A DNA stretch of 64,000 bases from Roseicyclus sediminis (lineage in GTDB: Bacteria > Pseudomonadota > Alphaproteobacteria > Rhodobacterales > Rhodobacteraceae): contig NZ_JAOPHT010000004.1 of the NCBI RefSeq assembly GCF_025515305.1, positions 1-64,000 on the forward strand. The letters run 5' to 3'. The notes under the pieces are model-generated. The model saw only the letters and a program-made list of their open reading frames with translations, was not told the origin of the DNA and ran no database searches. Below are positions 49,070-58,100 of the stretch, one piece after another. The position numbers and the translations under genes were made by a program. Each line of letters begins with the position of its first letter. Position 1 is the first letter of the stretch.

Positions 49070-50209
49070 TCAGGAGGCGGGCACGGCCAGCCGCGCGGCG
49101 GTCCGGTCGAGATCGAGGAACATATCGAAGATGAGCGCGGCAGGGTCAAGGTTGACCGCCCGCCCGCGCCGCGCCCGCGCGGTCAGCGTCGCGGCAAGCT
49201 CGGCCCAGTCCCGCGCGGCCCTTGCGTCCGGCGCGAGACGCGTAAGCATCCGGTCTTCGCCCGGCACGATGGGCTCGGGCGGTGCGCCCGTGGCCCCGGT
49301 CCGTGCGATCCGCGCCAGCGCCGTATCCAGAAGCGCGAGCGTCAGCTCGAAGCGCTCGTCGGCGCCGCGCGCCCCGGCGGCGTCCGAAAGCTTGAGCGCC
49401 GCCTGACGGTCCATTTCCGGCAGCCCCGCCAGAAGCGCCACGAGCGCGCCATAGAGACCGGCCCCGTCCCCCGAGAGGAGACGCACGGCCGCCCCGACCG
49501 ATCCGCCCGACAGGGCCGCGACCGCCTTCGCCTCCGCCCCGTCGCCCGGGCTCTGGCCCGCGCCTTCCAGCGCCGCGGCGAGATCGGGGGGCGAAAGCGC
49601 GTCGAACCGCAGCGTCCGGCAGCGCGAGCGGATCGTCGGCAGGAGCGCCGAGGGTTGGTGCGCGACGAGGAACAGAACGGTATTCGCGGGCGGTTCCTCC
49701 AGCTCCTTCAGCAGCGCGTTCGCCGCGCTCGGGTTCATCTCGTCGGCGGCGTCCACGATCACGACCCGGCGCTGCCCGGCCTCGGGGGCCATGGAGAAGA
49801 AGCGTTTCACGCGCCGCACGTCATCGATACGGATCACGTCGGAAAGCGCCTTGCCGTCGTCGCGGGCGCTCCGCCGGATGAGGCAGATCGACGGCTCGGA
49901 GAGGGCCTGGATCCGTCGCGCCACGGGGTGCGCGGGGTCCACGTCGAGGCTGTTGGCGGGGGGCGGCGCGAAGAGCGCGCCCGCGGTCTCGAGCGGAGTG
50001 GCCACGAGATACCGCGCGGCCCGCCAGGCGAAGCTCGCCTTGCCCACGCCCTTCGGTCCGGTCAGCAGCCAGCCATGGGGCAGGCGGCCCGAGTTCAACG
50101 CGTCGAGAAAGGTCGCCTCGGCGGTGGCCTGACCGAAGAGCCGCAGGGTCTCGCGCGGGTGCGGCGCGCCGGGAACGCGGTCCGGTTCGGGGAGGGTGTC
50201 GTCGCTCAT
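49070..50209 (-). CDS. holB: DNA polymerase III subunit delta'
   Basis: A 379-residue clamp-loader subunit with a P-loop-like GPKGVGKASFAWRAARYL (about 54-71), the SRC motif IRSRCRTLRF (about 184-193) and a DAADEMNPSAANALLKELEEPP segment. In the clamp loader, delta' completes the gamma/tau ring and helps open beta. It lies between tmk and tatD. Confidence 0.94.
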   Translation of the reverse strand: MSDDTLPEPDRVPGAPHPRETLRLFGQATAEATFLDALNSGRLPHGWLLTGPKGVGKASFAWRAARYLVATPLETAGALFAPPPANSLDVDPAHPVARRIQALSEPSICLIRRSARDDGKALSDVIRIDDVRRVKRFFSMAPEAGQRRVVIVDAADEMNPSAANALLKELEEPPANTVLFLVAHQPSALLPTIRSRCRTLRFDALSPPDLAAALEGAGQSPGDGAEAKAVAALSGGSVGAAVRLLSGDGAGLYGALVALLAGLPEMDRQAALKLSDAAGARGADERFELTLALLDTALARIARTGATGAPPEPIVPGEDRMLTRLAPDARAARDWAELAATLTARARRGRAVNLDPAALIFDMFLDLDRTAARLAVPAS

Positions 50210-50321
50210 GGCCGAGATGTAGCACGGGCGCGGAGGGCGGGCGAGGGGCGTGGACCCGCGCGTCCCAGGGCATGGAAAGGCCCGCGTTTCCGGCCTGTTT
50301 TCCGCGTGGAAGACTCGCCCG

Positions 50322-50948
50322 TCAGAGGCGCGCGTTCACCGCTTCGCAGACGTGGCGCGCCACGGTGTCGGGGTCCTCCGACGCGTCGATCACGACGCAT
50401 CGCTCCGGCGCCCCGCGCGCCAGCGCCAGGAACCCCGCGCGCAGTTTTTCCTGGAAGGGCAGGCCGAATTCCTCGAACCGGTCCTCGCCCGAGGCCCGCG
50501 CAAGCCCGCGCTCCAGCGCCACTTCGGGGTCCATGTCGAGGATCAGGGTCAGGTCCGGCTCCACCCCGATGGCGGCGGCGTGGATCTCGTCGACCAGCCC
50601 GCGCAGGTCGCCCCGCGTCGCGCCCTGGTAGACGCGCGTGGAGTCCGCGAACCGGTCGGTCACCACGTCGCGCCCGGCCGCCAGCGCCGGCCGGATCGTG
50701 CGCTCGAGGTGATCGCGCCGCGCGGCGGTGAAAAGCAGGATCTCCGTTTCCGGCGACCAGCGCGCGGGATCGCCCTCGACCAGCAGGCGGCGGATCTCCT
50801 CGGCGCCGGGCGCGCCGCCGGGTTCGCGCGTCAGGACCGGGTCGCGGCCGCGCGCACGCATGTGCTCGGCCAGCCGGCGCGCCTGCGTGGACTTGCCCGA
50901 CCCGTCGATCCCTTCGAGACTGATGAAGAGCGCGCGGCCCGCCGTCAT
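50322..50948 (-). CDS. tmk: Thymidylate kinase
   Basis: Tmk phosphorylates dTMP to dTDP. The 208-residue product has the P-loop LEGIDGSGKSTQARRL (about 11-26), the DR(Y/F) motif TDRFADSTRVYQGATRG (about 93-109) and a LID-like region. Starts 4 bases inside the upstream carboxypeptidase gene (ATGA-type overlap), an operon-internal coupling. Confidence 0.96.
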   Translation of the reverse strand: MTAGRALFISLEGIDGSGKSTQARRLAEHMRARGRDPVLTREPGGAPGAEEIRRLLVEGDPARWSPETEILLFTAARRDHLERTIRPALAAGRDVVTDRFADSTRVYQGATRGDLRGLVDEIHAAAIGVEPDLTLILDMDPEVALERGLARASGEDRFEEFGLPFQEKLRAGFLALARGAPERCVVIDASEDPDTVARHVCEAVNARL

Positions 50949-52156
50949 CCGTCCGCCGCCACGGGTTCCGCGGCGGCGTCGTCCTCGCCCAGCACCTCGC
51001 CGAGGATCATGCCGGTCGCCGTCCGGAGCCGAACCATCAGCCCGCCGCGTGCCATGTCCTCGGTGGCGACGAGCGGTACGCTCTGGGTGACGTCGCGGAC
51101 GCCCTGGCGGATCACGAGCTCGCCCACCACGTCGCCCGCGGCGATGGGGGCGGGCAGGGGACTCTGGTAGGTGATCTCGGCCGTGATCTCGGGATCGAGC
51201 AGCGCGGGAACCAGCATCTCGACACTCTCGGCCGCGGCGAGGCCGACGGTCTCCCCCGTTCCCATGAAGACGGGTGCGCGGGCGATCTCGACACCCCCGC
51301 GCACGACCTCCTCCATCACGAACTGGCGGAAGGCCCAGGTGACGATGCGCTCGGATTCGCGTGCGCGCGCCTCGGCGCTGTCGAGGCCGGAGATCACGAA
51401 GGTCACGCGCCGGTCACCCTGCACCGCCGAGCCGACGAGGCCGTATCCCGCCTCCTGCGTGTGGCCTGTCTTCAGGCCGTCCGCGCCGATGCCGAGCCCG
51501 AGGATCGGGTTGCGGTTGAAGCGGTTGGCGGGCGCGCGGTTCTCGTAATCGAACTCGGTCTGGGCGAAATAGGTATAGTATTCCGGGTGTTCGGTGATGA
51601 TGCGCTCGGCCAGGATGCCGAGGTCGTGCATCGACATCACGTGCCCCTCGGCCGGCCAGCCGCTGGCATTGCGCAGCGTCGTCTGCGCCATCCCGAGTTG
51701 GCGGGCGCGTTCCGTGGCGATGCGGGCGAACCCTTCCTCGGTTCCGTCCGGGCTGAGCGCTTCGGCGAGCACGACGGAGGCGTCGTTGCCGGAGACGACG
51801 ATGACGCCGCGGATCAGATCCTCGACCGTCGGGCGGTCGGCCGTCGTCAGGAACATCGTGGAGCCGCCGAAGCTCATTGCGTGCGCGCTGACGGGCAGGC
51901 GCGTGTCGAGCGTAAGCCGCCCGTCGTCGAGCGCCTCGAACGCCATCAGAAGCGTCATGAGCTTCGACATCGAGGCCGGCGGCAGCGGCACGTCGGCATT
52001 GTGCGACAGGAGGATCTGTCCGGTGTTGTGGTCGATCACCCAGGCCGATCCGGCCGCGGTCTCGAAGGCGCGCGCACCCGGCGCGGCAAGGGCAAGGACC
52101 GCAACGGCGAAGGCTGCGGCGGTGCGCCGCAAAATGTCGAATGTCCCGGTTTTCAT
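50945..52156 (-). CDS. dacA: D-alanyl-D-alanine carboxypeptidase (PBP5/DacA family)
   Basis: A 403-residue low-molecular-weight PBP that trims the terminal D-Ala of peptidoglycan stems. Signal peptide ends near APGARAFE. Active-site motifs: SMSK (Ser62, Lys65), SGN (122-124) and KTG (229-231). A C-terminal beta domain and a final segment after 370 follow; the terminal amphipathic membrane anchor is shortened compared with E. coli PBP5. Confidence 0.93.
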   Translation of the reverse strand: MKTGTFDILRRTAAAFAVAVLALAAPGARAFETAAGSAWVIDHNTGQILLSHNADVPLPPASMSKLMTLLMAFEALDDGRLTLDTRLPVSAHAMSFGGSTMFLTTADRPTVEDLIRGVIVVSGNDASVVLAEALSPDGTEEGFARIATERARQLGMAQTTLRNASGWPAEGHVMSMHDLGILAERIITEHPEYYTYFAQTEFDYENRAPANRFNRNPILGLGIGADGLKTGHTQEAGYGLVGSAVQGDRRVTFVISGLDSAEARARESERIVTWAFRQFVMEEVVRGGVEIARAPVFMGTGETVGLAAAESVEMLVPALLDPEITAEITYQSPLPAPIAAGDVVGELVIRQGVRDVTQSVPLVATEDMARGGLMVRLRTATGMILGEVLGEDDAAAEPVAADG

Positions 52157-52174
52157 AAGGAGAAGCCCGTGCTC

Positions 52175-53296
52175 CTAGCGGGTCACGAAATAGGCATCCT
52201 CGAAGCCGAGCCCGCGTACCGTCTCGAGGACGGCCGCCCGGTCCTCGGCGGTAGGGGCAGGGCCCACGACCACACGCCAGAACTGGCGGCCATTGCTGGT
52301 CTGGTCGTAGATCGTGGGCACAAGTCCCGCGTTGCGCAAGGCCTGCCCGGTGTTGTTGGCGTTTTCCTGCACGGAGAAGATGCCGATCTGGACGAAAGGC
52401 TGGTCCATGGGGGTCCCGGCGGGCGCCGCCGCGCGCCGGGGCGCCGGGGCCGAGACGGGAATAGGCGCAGGCGCGGCAACCGCCACCGCTTCGCTTTCGG
52501 CAATGGCGGCGCTTGCCACGGCGGCGATCGGGTCAAGACGCTCCGACACGATCTCGCCTGGCCGGATGCCGGCGGCGATCTCTTCGGCGCTCATGTCCAT
52601 CGTGGCGACGGGTTCAGCGGCAGGCGCCGTGGCCCGGCGCGGCGCGCCGAAGAGCCGCCCGAAGAAGGACCGTCGCTCCGGCGCAGGGGCGGCGGCGGGC
52701 TCTGCAGTTGGCAACTCGGCGCCGTCCACCGCGGGCAGTGCCGCAGTCTCGACCTCGGGAAGATCTTCCGTGTCGGCCGGGGCCGGCGCCGCCGCAAGCT
52801 CCTCGCTCAGGGGCATATCCTCTTCCGCGGACACTTCCTCGCGCCGCAGCGCCGTGATCTGGACCACGGCCGGGGCGCCGGCGAGGATGTCCAGGGCTGC
52901 CGCGGCCTCCGAGGAAACCTGGATCGGCGGCCCGGGATTCTCGCGTTCGCGCCGGAAGAGCGCGCCGATCACGAAACGGCCGGTCTCGGTGTTGCGGATG
53001 ATGACGCGCTCGGGGTCGGTCGCATCGGAATGCGCCACCCAGACACCGCCGAGCGAGGGCCGCCCGTCCCAGAGCCCTTCGGCGGTGACGTCGAAGACCT
53101 CGGGCGCCTCGACATCGCGTTCCACGAGGCGCGTGGCCCCGATGGGGGCCGGCCCGTCGGCGGCAGCGTTTCGCGAACCGAAGGCGAATTCGCCGGTGTC
53201 GGTGCAGGCCGTGACGGTCAGAAGAGCGCCCAGGGCAAGGGCGACGGAACCGTTGCGGCGGCGGACCTCTGTCCGCGAAGGGGAGGTTTGGGTCAT
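52175..53296 (-). CDS. SPOR-domain lipoprotein
   Basis: A 373-residue exported protein. Lipobox LTVTACTD near residue 30, a soluble N-terminal half with RPSLGGVWVAHSDATDPERVII, a long Ala/Pro/Glu linker (about 150-290) and a C-terminal SPOR domain (FVQIGIFSVQENANNTGQALRNAG, about 298-321) that binds denuded septal glycan. It precedes dacA, consistent with cell-wall or division work (RlpA-like neighbours are common). No double-psi barrel is visible, so it is not RlpA. Confidence 0.88.
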   Translation of the reverse strand: MTQTSPSRTEVRRRNGSVALALGALLTVTACTDTGEFAFGSRNAAADGPAPIGATRLVERDVEAPEVFDVTAEGLWDGRPSLGGVWVAHSDATDPERVIIRNTETGRFVIGALFRRERENPGPPIQVSSEAAAALDILAGAPAVVQITALRREEVSAEEDMPLSEELAAAPAPADTEDLPEVETAALPAVDGAELPTAEPAAAPAPERRSFFGRLFGAPRRATAPAAEPVATMDMSAEEIAAGIRPGEIVSERLDPIAAVASAAIAESEAVAVAAPAPIPVSAPAPRRAAAPAGTPMDQPFVQIGIFSVQENANNTGQALRNAGLVPTIYDQTSNGRQFWRVVVGPAPTAEDRAAVLETVRGLGFEDAYFVTR

Positions 53297-53511
53297 CTGC
53301 TGCTCTTTCCGCGCTCAATAATCGCCCGGGTTGTCCCGGTGCATGTCGTCTTTTGGTCGTCGTCGTGGTTCGCCGAACCACACCATTTTTCCATACACTA
53401 CCCGGTTCCGAACCGTCTGAAAACCCGCCGCGCGAAGCGGACCCGTGACGGGATGCCAAAGCGACACGTCTTTCAGAATCGCACGGCCCGGCCTATCCCG
53501 GTCCGCGGCCC

Positions 53512-53601
53512 GGAGGAGTGGCAGAGTGGTCGAATGCACCGGTCTTGAAAACCGGCGTGCGTGAAAGCGTACCGTGGGTTCGAATCCCACCTCCTCCGCC
53601 A
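53512..53601 (+). tRNA. tRNA-Ser(UGA)
   Basis: 90 nt with encoded CCA. Acceptor GGAGGAG pairs with CTCCTCC; anticodon stem CCGGT/ACCGG-type arm with loop CTTGAAA gives TGA. The long variable arm (CGTGCGTGAAAGCGTACC) is serine-type. The last bases of its 3' end are duplicated 7.6 kb away at 61169, marking it as an integration site. Confidence 0.97.
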
Positions 53602-53603
53602 CT
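53588..53603 (+). repeat. Island attachment repeat, left copy (attL, in tRNA-Ser 3' end)
   Basis: CACCTCCTCCGCCACT, identical over 16 bp to 61169-61184. It covers the acceptor-stem 3' strand, the CCA and two bases beyond, the standard core used by tyrosine-recombinase islands. The right copy preserves no tRNA. Confidence 0.8.
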
Positions 53604-53660
53604 GCATATATATATTATATATTTATTTGAGGCATTTAGAGGTGACCTAGGGGAGAGTCT

Positions 53661-54456
53661 GGCTCTGTCAGAGGAACTTGGCTTGAGGCGAGGCAGGGGG
53701 CTCGGTAGCGTCGGCGCATGACCCGACCCAGCCCCTTCAAGTGGTTCAAGACGAGCCCCGAGATCATCCGCCTGGCAGTGATGATGTATGTCCGCTTCCC
53801 GCTCTCGCTTCGGAATGTCGAGGACCTGCTGCACGAGCGCGGCGTCGAGATCAGCCACGAGACGGTGCGGTTCTGGTGGTATCGCTTTGGGCCGACCTTC
53901 GCTTCCGAGATCCGGAAGCGCCGGATCGAGGGTATGCGATCAAGTCGTTGGCGGTGGCATCTCGACGAGATGTTCGTGAAGATCAACGGCGAGCGGCACT
54001 ACCTCTTGCGTGCCGTTGATCACGAGGGCGAGGTGCTGGAGAGCTTCGTCACGAAGACGCGGGACAAGAAGGCGGCTCTGAAATTCCTGAAGAAAGCCAT
54101 GAAGAAGCATGGTCGGGCAGGGGTGTTCGTGACGGACAAGCTGCGCTCCTACGGCGCGGCTCTGAAGGATCTCTGTGTCGAGCATCGGCAGGAGACCGGT
54201 CGCTGGCTGAACAACCGCGCGGAGAATTCCCACCTGCCGTTCCGACGACGGGAGCGGGCGATGCTCCGCTTCCGGCGCATGCGAAGTCTGCAGAAGTTCG
54301 CCTCCGTCCATGCCTGCGTCAGCAACCACTTCAATCTGGATCGCAGCCTCTCAAGTCGACCCCTCTTCAAGGCCAACCGCGCCGCCCCTCTCGCTGAGTG
54401 GCGCGGTCTCTGCACGGCATAAGGTACAGCGTCACTGTCCTAGCTGAGACTGGCTC
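53661..54456 (+). mobile_element. IS6-family insertion sequence
   Basis: About 796 bp, the usual IS6 size, centred on one transposase. The left end begins GGCTCTGTCAG, the family-type terminus. The right end has only an imperfect inverse match (54437-54456). No 8-bp target duplication is seen (left flank GAGAGTCT, right flank GAATTAGT), which suggests a rearranged or old copy. Base composition changes sharply at about 54457. Confidence 0.7.
53718..54422 (+). CDS. IS6-family DDE transposase
   Basis: A 234-residue transposase, full length for IS6. HTH-like ERGVEISHETVRFW near 38-51, then catalytic residues: Asp in WHLDEMFVKI (about 79), Asp in VFVTDKLRSYG (about 138) and Glu in NRAENSHLPFRRRER (about 172), with the conserved Lys/Arg after the Glu. 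Reading frame intact, so it may be active. Sits immediately inside the island's tRNA side. Confidence 0.93.
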   Translation: MTRPSPFKWFKTSPEIIRLAVMMYVRFPLSLRNVEDLLHERGVEISHETVRFWWYRFGPTFASEIRKRRIEGMRSSRWRWHLDEMFVKINGERHYLLRAVDHEGEVLESFVTKTRDKKAALKFLKKAMKKHGRAGVFVTDKLRSYGAALKDLCVEHRQETGRWLNNRAENSHLPFRRRERAMLRFRRMRSLQKFASVHACVSNHFNLDRSLSSRPLFKANRAAPLAEWRGLCTA

Positions 54457-54589
54457 GAATTAGTATGCCAGCACCGCCAAGTGACTTTGTTTTTAAAGGA
54501 AATAATACAATCCTTTTTGAATTACCCAACATAAGGCCCAACATCCCAAAAAATGCTTGTTGGGGCGCTTCCTTGAGGCCATGCGGTAT

Positions 54590-55050
54590 CTACTTCCTGC
54601 CTGCTATTAGGTTCGACAGGCGCGCTCCCATGTCCTGCATCAGGATCAAGGCACATTCTACCGTCTCGCCTGTCGCCGTCAGCTGAAGCTGGCCAGCTGG
54701 CACCGCTTGATCCCAGGAAAAGTTCTGTGTCAGGAAATCCAGCAGATCGCGTTTGCAATCGGTGTCGGGGTTTTGAAGGTGGTCTCCTTTAGTTTCTAGA
54801 ACCACGATTCGCCCGCTGCCAGCTTGGCTAGTCGCAGCAAAGATGAAGTCGGGGTATATGCGCCCTCGCTTCCAACCCTGCAGCCCGTAGTTCGCCTCCC
54901 CCCCCCATCCTTTTTCCAGTTAACACCGTTCTCAACCGCCAATGCGTATCCGCGCCCAACCCAGTAGAGCAAGTCCAAGTCAGGCGCCAAAAGCGGGGCG
55001 CCCGCCAGTTCCGCTGGAAAGTGCTTCTTCACGTCCCACAGGCGACAGCG
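54590..55050 (-). pseudogene. Frameshifted 3' remnant of a PD-(D/E)XK-like nuclease gene
   Basis: On the minus strand, an upstream frame (from a stop at about 55050) reads RLWDVKKHFPAELAG...ALAVENGVNWKKDGG. It shifts at a run of nine Gs (plus-strand Cs, 54898-54906) into a second frame that continues NYGLQGWKRGRIYPDFIFA...GRIVVLETKG and ends at 54590. The spaced Asp and ETK residues look like a PD-(D/E)XK nuclease core, of the kind ending type III and related restriction helicases. No start codon or N-terminal part is left, so it is broken at the 5' end whatever the G run does. Confidence 0.65.
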
Positions 55051-55136
55051 CAAACTAATGAATCAAGGCTGCATGGTTGACGTAGAGCGAGCCTTGCGCC
55101 GAGGATAAAGTTGACTGGGGTCGAAGGAGAGGCGCC

Positions 55137-58100
55137 ATGCCGATGAGCTGGCTCACGACTGCTTTGATGGTGGAGCCGAACACGGCGGCGGCCGCCATCG
55201 CGTGCTCGATCGTTGCTGATGCTTCGGTCAAGGTGGTCCAGGTTTGCGGCCGCAGCGCGCGGGACGAGTTCGTGCGCAGGCGGATCGAGCAGGCCCTTCT
55301 CAATGGCAAACTCCCTTTCAACCACACTGTCGAGCGCGCAGTACATCGGGCGGCGGTGCTGGCGGCCTTGAACGTCCTAACACCCGATCGTTGTGAAAAA
55401 GCAGTCGCCGCAGCCGACAAGGGACCGCAGGGCGCACGAAACAAGCTTGCTAAAGCTGTCGCCAGCTTCGAGTTTGAAGCCAAGTCGCTCCGGTTCGACA
55501 GAGCCAACAAAAAAGACGGGCGCATGACCCTTGAGGACCCGGCGTTGAAGGACGTAGACGTCCATCAAGCGGTCCAAAAAGCCATCGCGCGTTTGGCGGG
55601 CAACGGCGGCACTGGAGGTGACCCGCTTGAGATTGCGGTCCTGGACCGAATTTGCGACCCGCGTGAGTGGGATGTAGAGCCTGCGCGTGTACAAGTTCAC
55701 GAGCATCTGACTCCATTCTTCAAGAGCACGGAGAACAAATCGAGCGATTGGGCGAAGGCATTCGCGCTTCATTTCGCGCAGGAGCTGAAGGAAGACTCGG
55801 CCCTAAGCACATTCCTCCTACACCTGCGCCTCGCTTGGATCGATTCCAAACTGGACGTCATTGCCGACGAGACGGCGGAGCGTGATCGGCAGGCCCAAGA
55901 GACGCTGGCGGAAGTGGCAGGCCACGTCGGACCAATAGCTCAAGCCGTACAGCAACTGCGAAGTGGCATCGACTTGCTCGTGGCCGAACAAACTCGTCGC
56001 GACGAAGTGCGGCGTCAGTTTATCGAGCAAGGTATGTTCATCGGTGAGAACGCGCCAAAACGCGATGGTGCCTTTGACCGATTTCATTTCCGCGCCGAAG
56101 GCTTCACGTTTCAAGGCCGCACCGAAGAGATCGAAGCCATAGAGCGTGACTTCCTCGCTCCGGTCGATGCCTGCGATGAGGCGGGACGGTTCCGCTGGAT
56201 GGCGCTGTGCGGTTCGGGTGGCACGGGCAAGAGTCGGCTGGCGCAATGCCTCGTCGACCGCCAGCGCGCATACGGAACGTTCTCTTTTGCGGGTTTCGCA
56301 ACCCCGGAATTGTTGAACCGTAAAGATTTTATCGCGCAGCATGGTCACTGTCTCCCTGCGGCGACGCTGATTGTCGTCGATTACGCCTTCGCAGCCGCAG
56401 CGGACCTACCAGCCTTCATGCGAAGGGTGGCAAGGGACACCAGGTTGTTGCGCCAGCCCCTGCGCGTCCTTGTCGTGGTGCGCCGTTCTGACGATCGTGT
56501 TCTGTTGGACATAGTGGAGCCACCACGTGGCGGAGATGACCTCGATCTCAAACAATTGGAGGTGACCCCTACGGTCAGCGGGGCCAAGACGTCCGGCCTA
56601 GTACGCTCGCGCCTGACGCTCGAGCCTTTGGGTCAAGACGAAACTGTCGCAATAATGCGCGAGAGGATGCTCTCAGCCGCTGCCGGTGCAGCGGTTCGTG
56701 CGGAGTTCGACGATCCGAAATACCTGCTCGCAACCCTTCGCCGCTTCGACGAGCGCATGCGCCCGCTTTTTGCAGGCGTTGTCGCAGATGCCCTTCAGCG
56801 CGGGCAGTTGCCGGAGACCGACAAGGATGGGAGCCAAGAAGAAGCACGCAAGACGCTTTTCACAGCTTACATGAAAGAGGAGTCGCTCAGGGTTTGGCAT
56901 AAGCGTGCCCAGCATTTAGCAAGGATCGAGGCCGACGCATGCGTGGTGCGCCACGTCAACCTTGTACGCGTGGTAACCTGTGCGGGCGGCGCGAGGCGCG
57001 ACGACCTTCAGAAAAGCCTAAACGGCAAGCTTGATAGTGACACGGAAGAGGCGCTTCCCGGCTTGGGTCGCAAAGACGGTGGAACCAACATACACCGGCG
57101 GTTGCTGCGCGCGATCGTTCCAGTTGCTGACGACGACGAAATCGGTCCGGTTCAGCCGGACCTGCTCGCGGAATGCCTGCTGCTCGCGGACGGAAAGTCA
57201 CACGGCTCCTTCACGCAGCCAGGCGAGCAGGGTGACCATACCAATCTCTGGCTGTCGCCGCAAAAGGCGATCGAACTAGCATGGCACGTCGATCCTTTGC
57301 ACTCAGCGGCTTTTGTTCGCTTGGCAGCTCAGGATTTCCCGATGACAGTGCAAAATACCCGGTGCCTACCCGCAACCTACAATGACAAGGAGGCTGCACG
57401 CGCTGGTGCACGTGCCCTCCGCAATATCTGTGCCGACATTGCTGCCGATGTCCTGCCGCGACTGCCGAGCGTGGCCCAGATGATGCGCCTGTTCGACATC
57501 GTGCAGGCCTTCGACGGCAGCTTGGTAGAATGGGCTTGGCGCGACGAACGGGTGCACGAATACTACGGCGACACGCTATTCCAAGTGTCCCAGATTGCCG
57601 GGTTCGTGCTCAACAGCAACACGCCTCTGGCCGACGCGATCACCGTCGTTGGGGAGATCGAGACCGCGAAGGACAAGGAGGCCCGCCGAACCGGTTTAAG
57701 CCGCGCGTTCGATCGCGAGCGGGATACGCAGACGATTTCGTCATTGGGAAATGGTTCAAACGCCACCTATGGAAACCCAAAACGGTCGATCATCGACGAG
57801 ACTGCGACGCCTGCTTCGGAGGATCTTATCGAGGTCGTTCTCGATCGCTTCCCCAAATTGGCCGAGCGTGCCGAGTTGTTCGTCTGGAATGACCGCCCTC
57901 CAACTGAAACGGGCAACGATGTCGAGGATCGACCCTACTCCGAACGGGAACGCTTTGTCACAGCCCTATCACGGTACTATACTGGAGTGTTTTGGGAACG
58001 CCGCGATGACCTGCGAGAGGGCGGGCGTGTTGGTCGTCCCCTATCCGAGGTGGAACTTGCTGCCCGAATGGATGCTCGCAAGAAAGTGCTGGCGCGCCTA

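Noticed and set aside
53365-53381. GTGGTTCG/CGAACCAC hairpin followed by ATTTTT upstream of tRNA-Ser
   Set aside because: Looks like a terminator on the plus strand, but no plus-strand gene ends there; it may belong to the SPOR promoter region. Too uncertain to annotate.
51461-53548. 695-residue plus-strand frame across the carboxypeptidase and SPOR genes
   Set aside because: Antisense shadow; both minus-strand genes have clear motifs.
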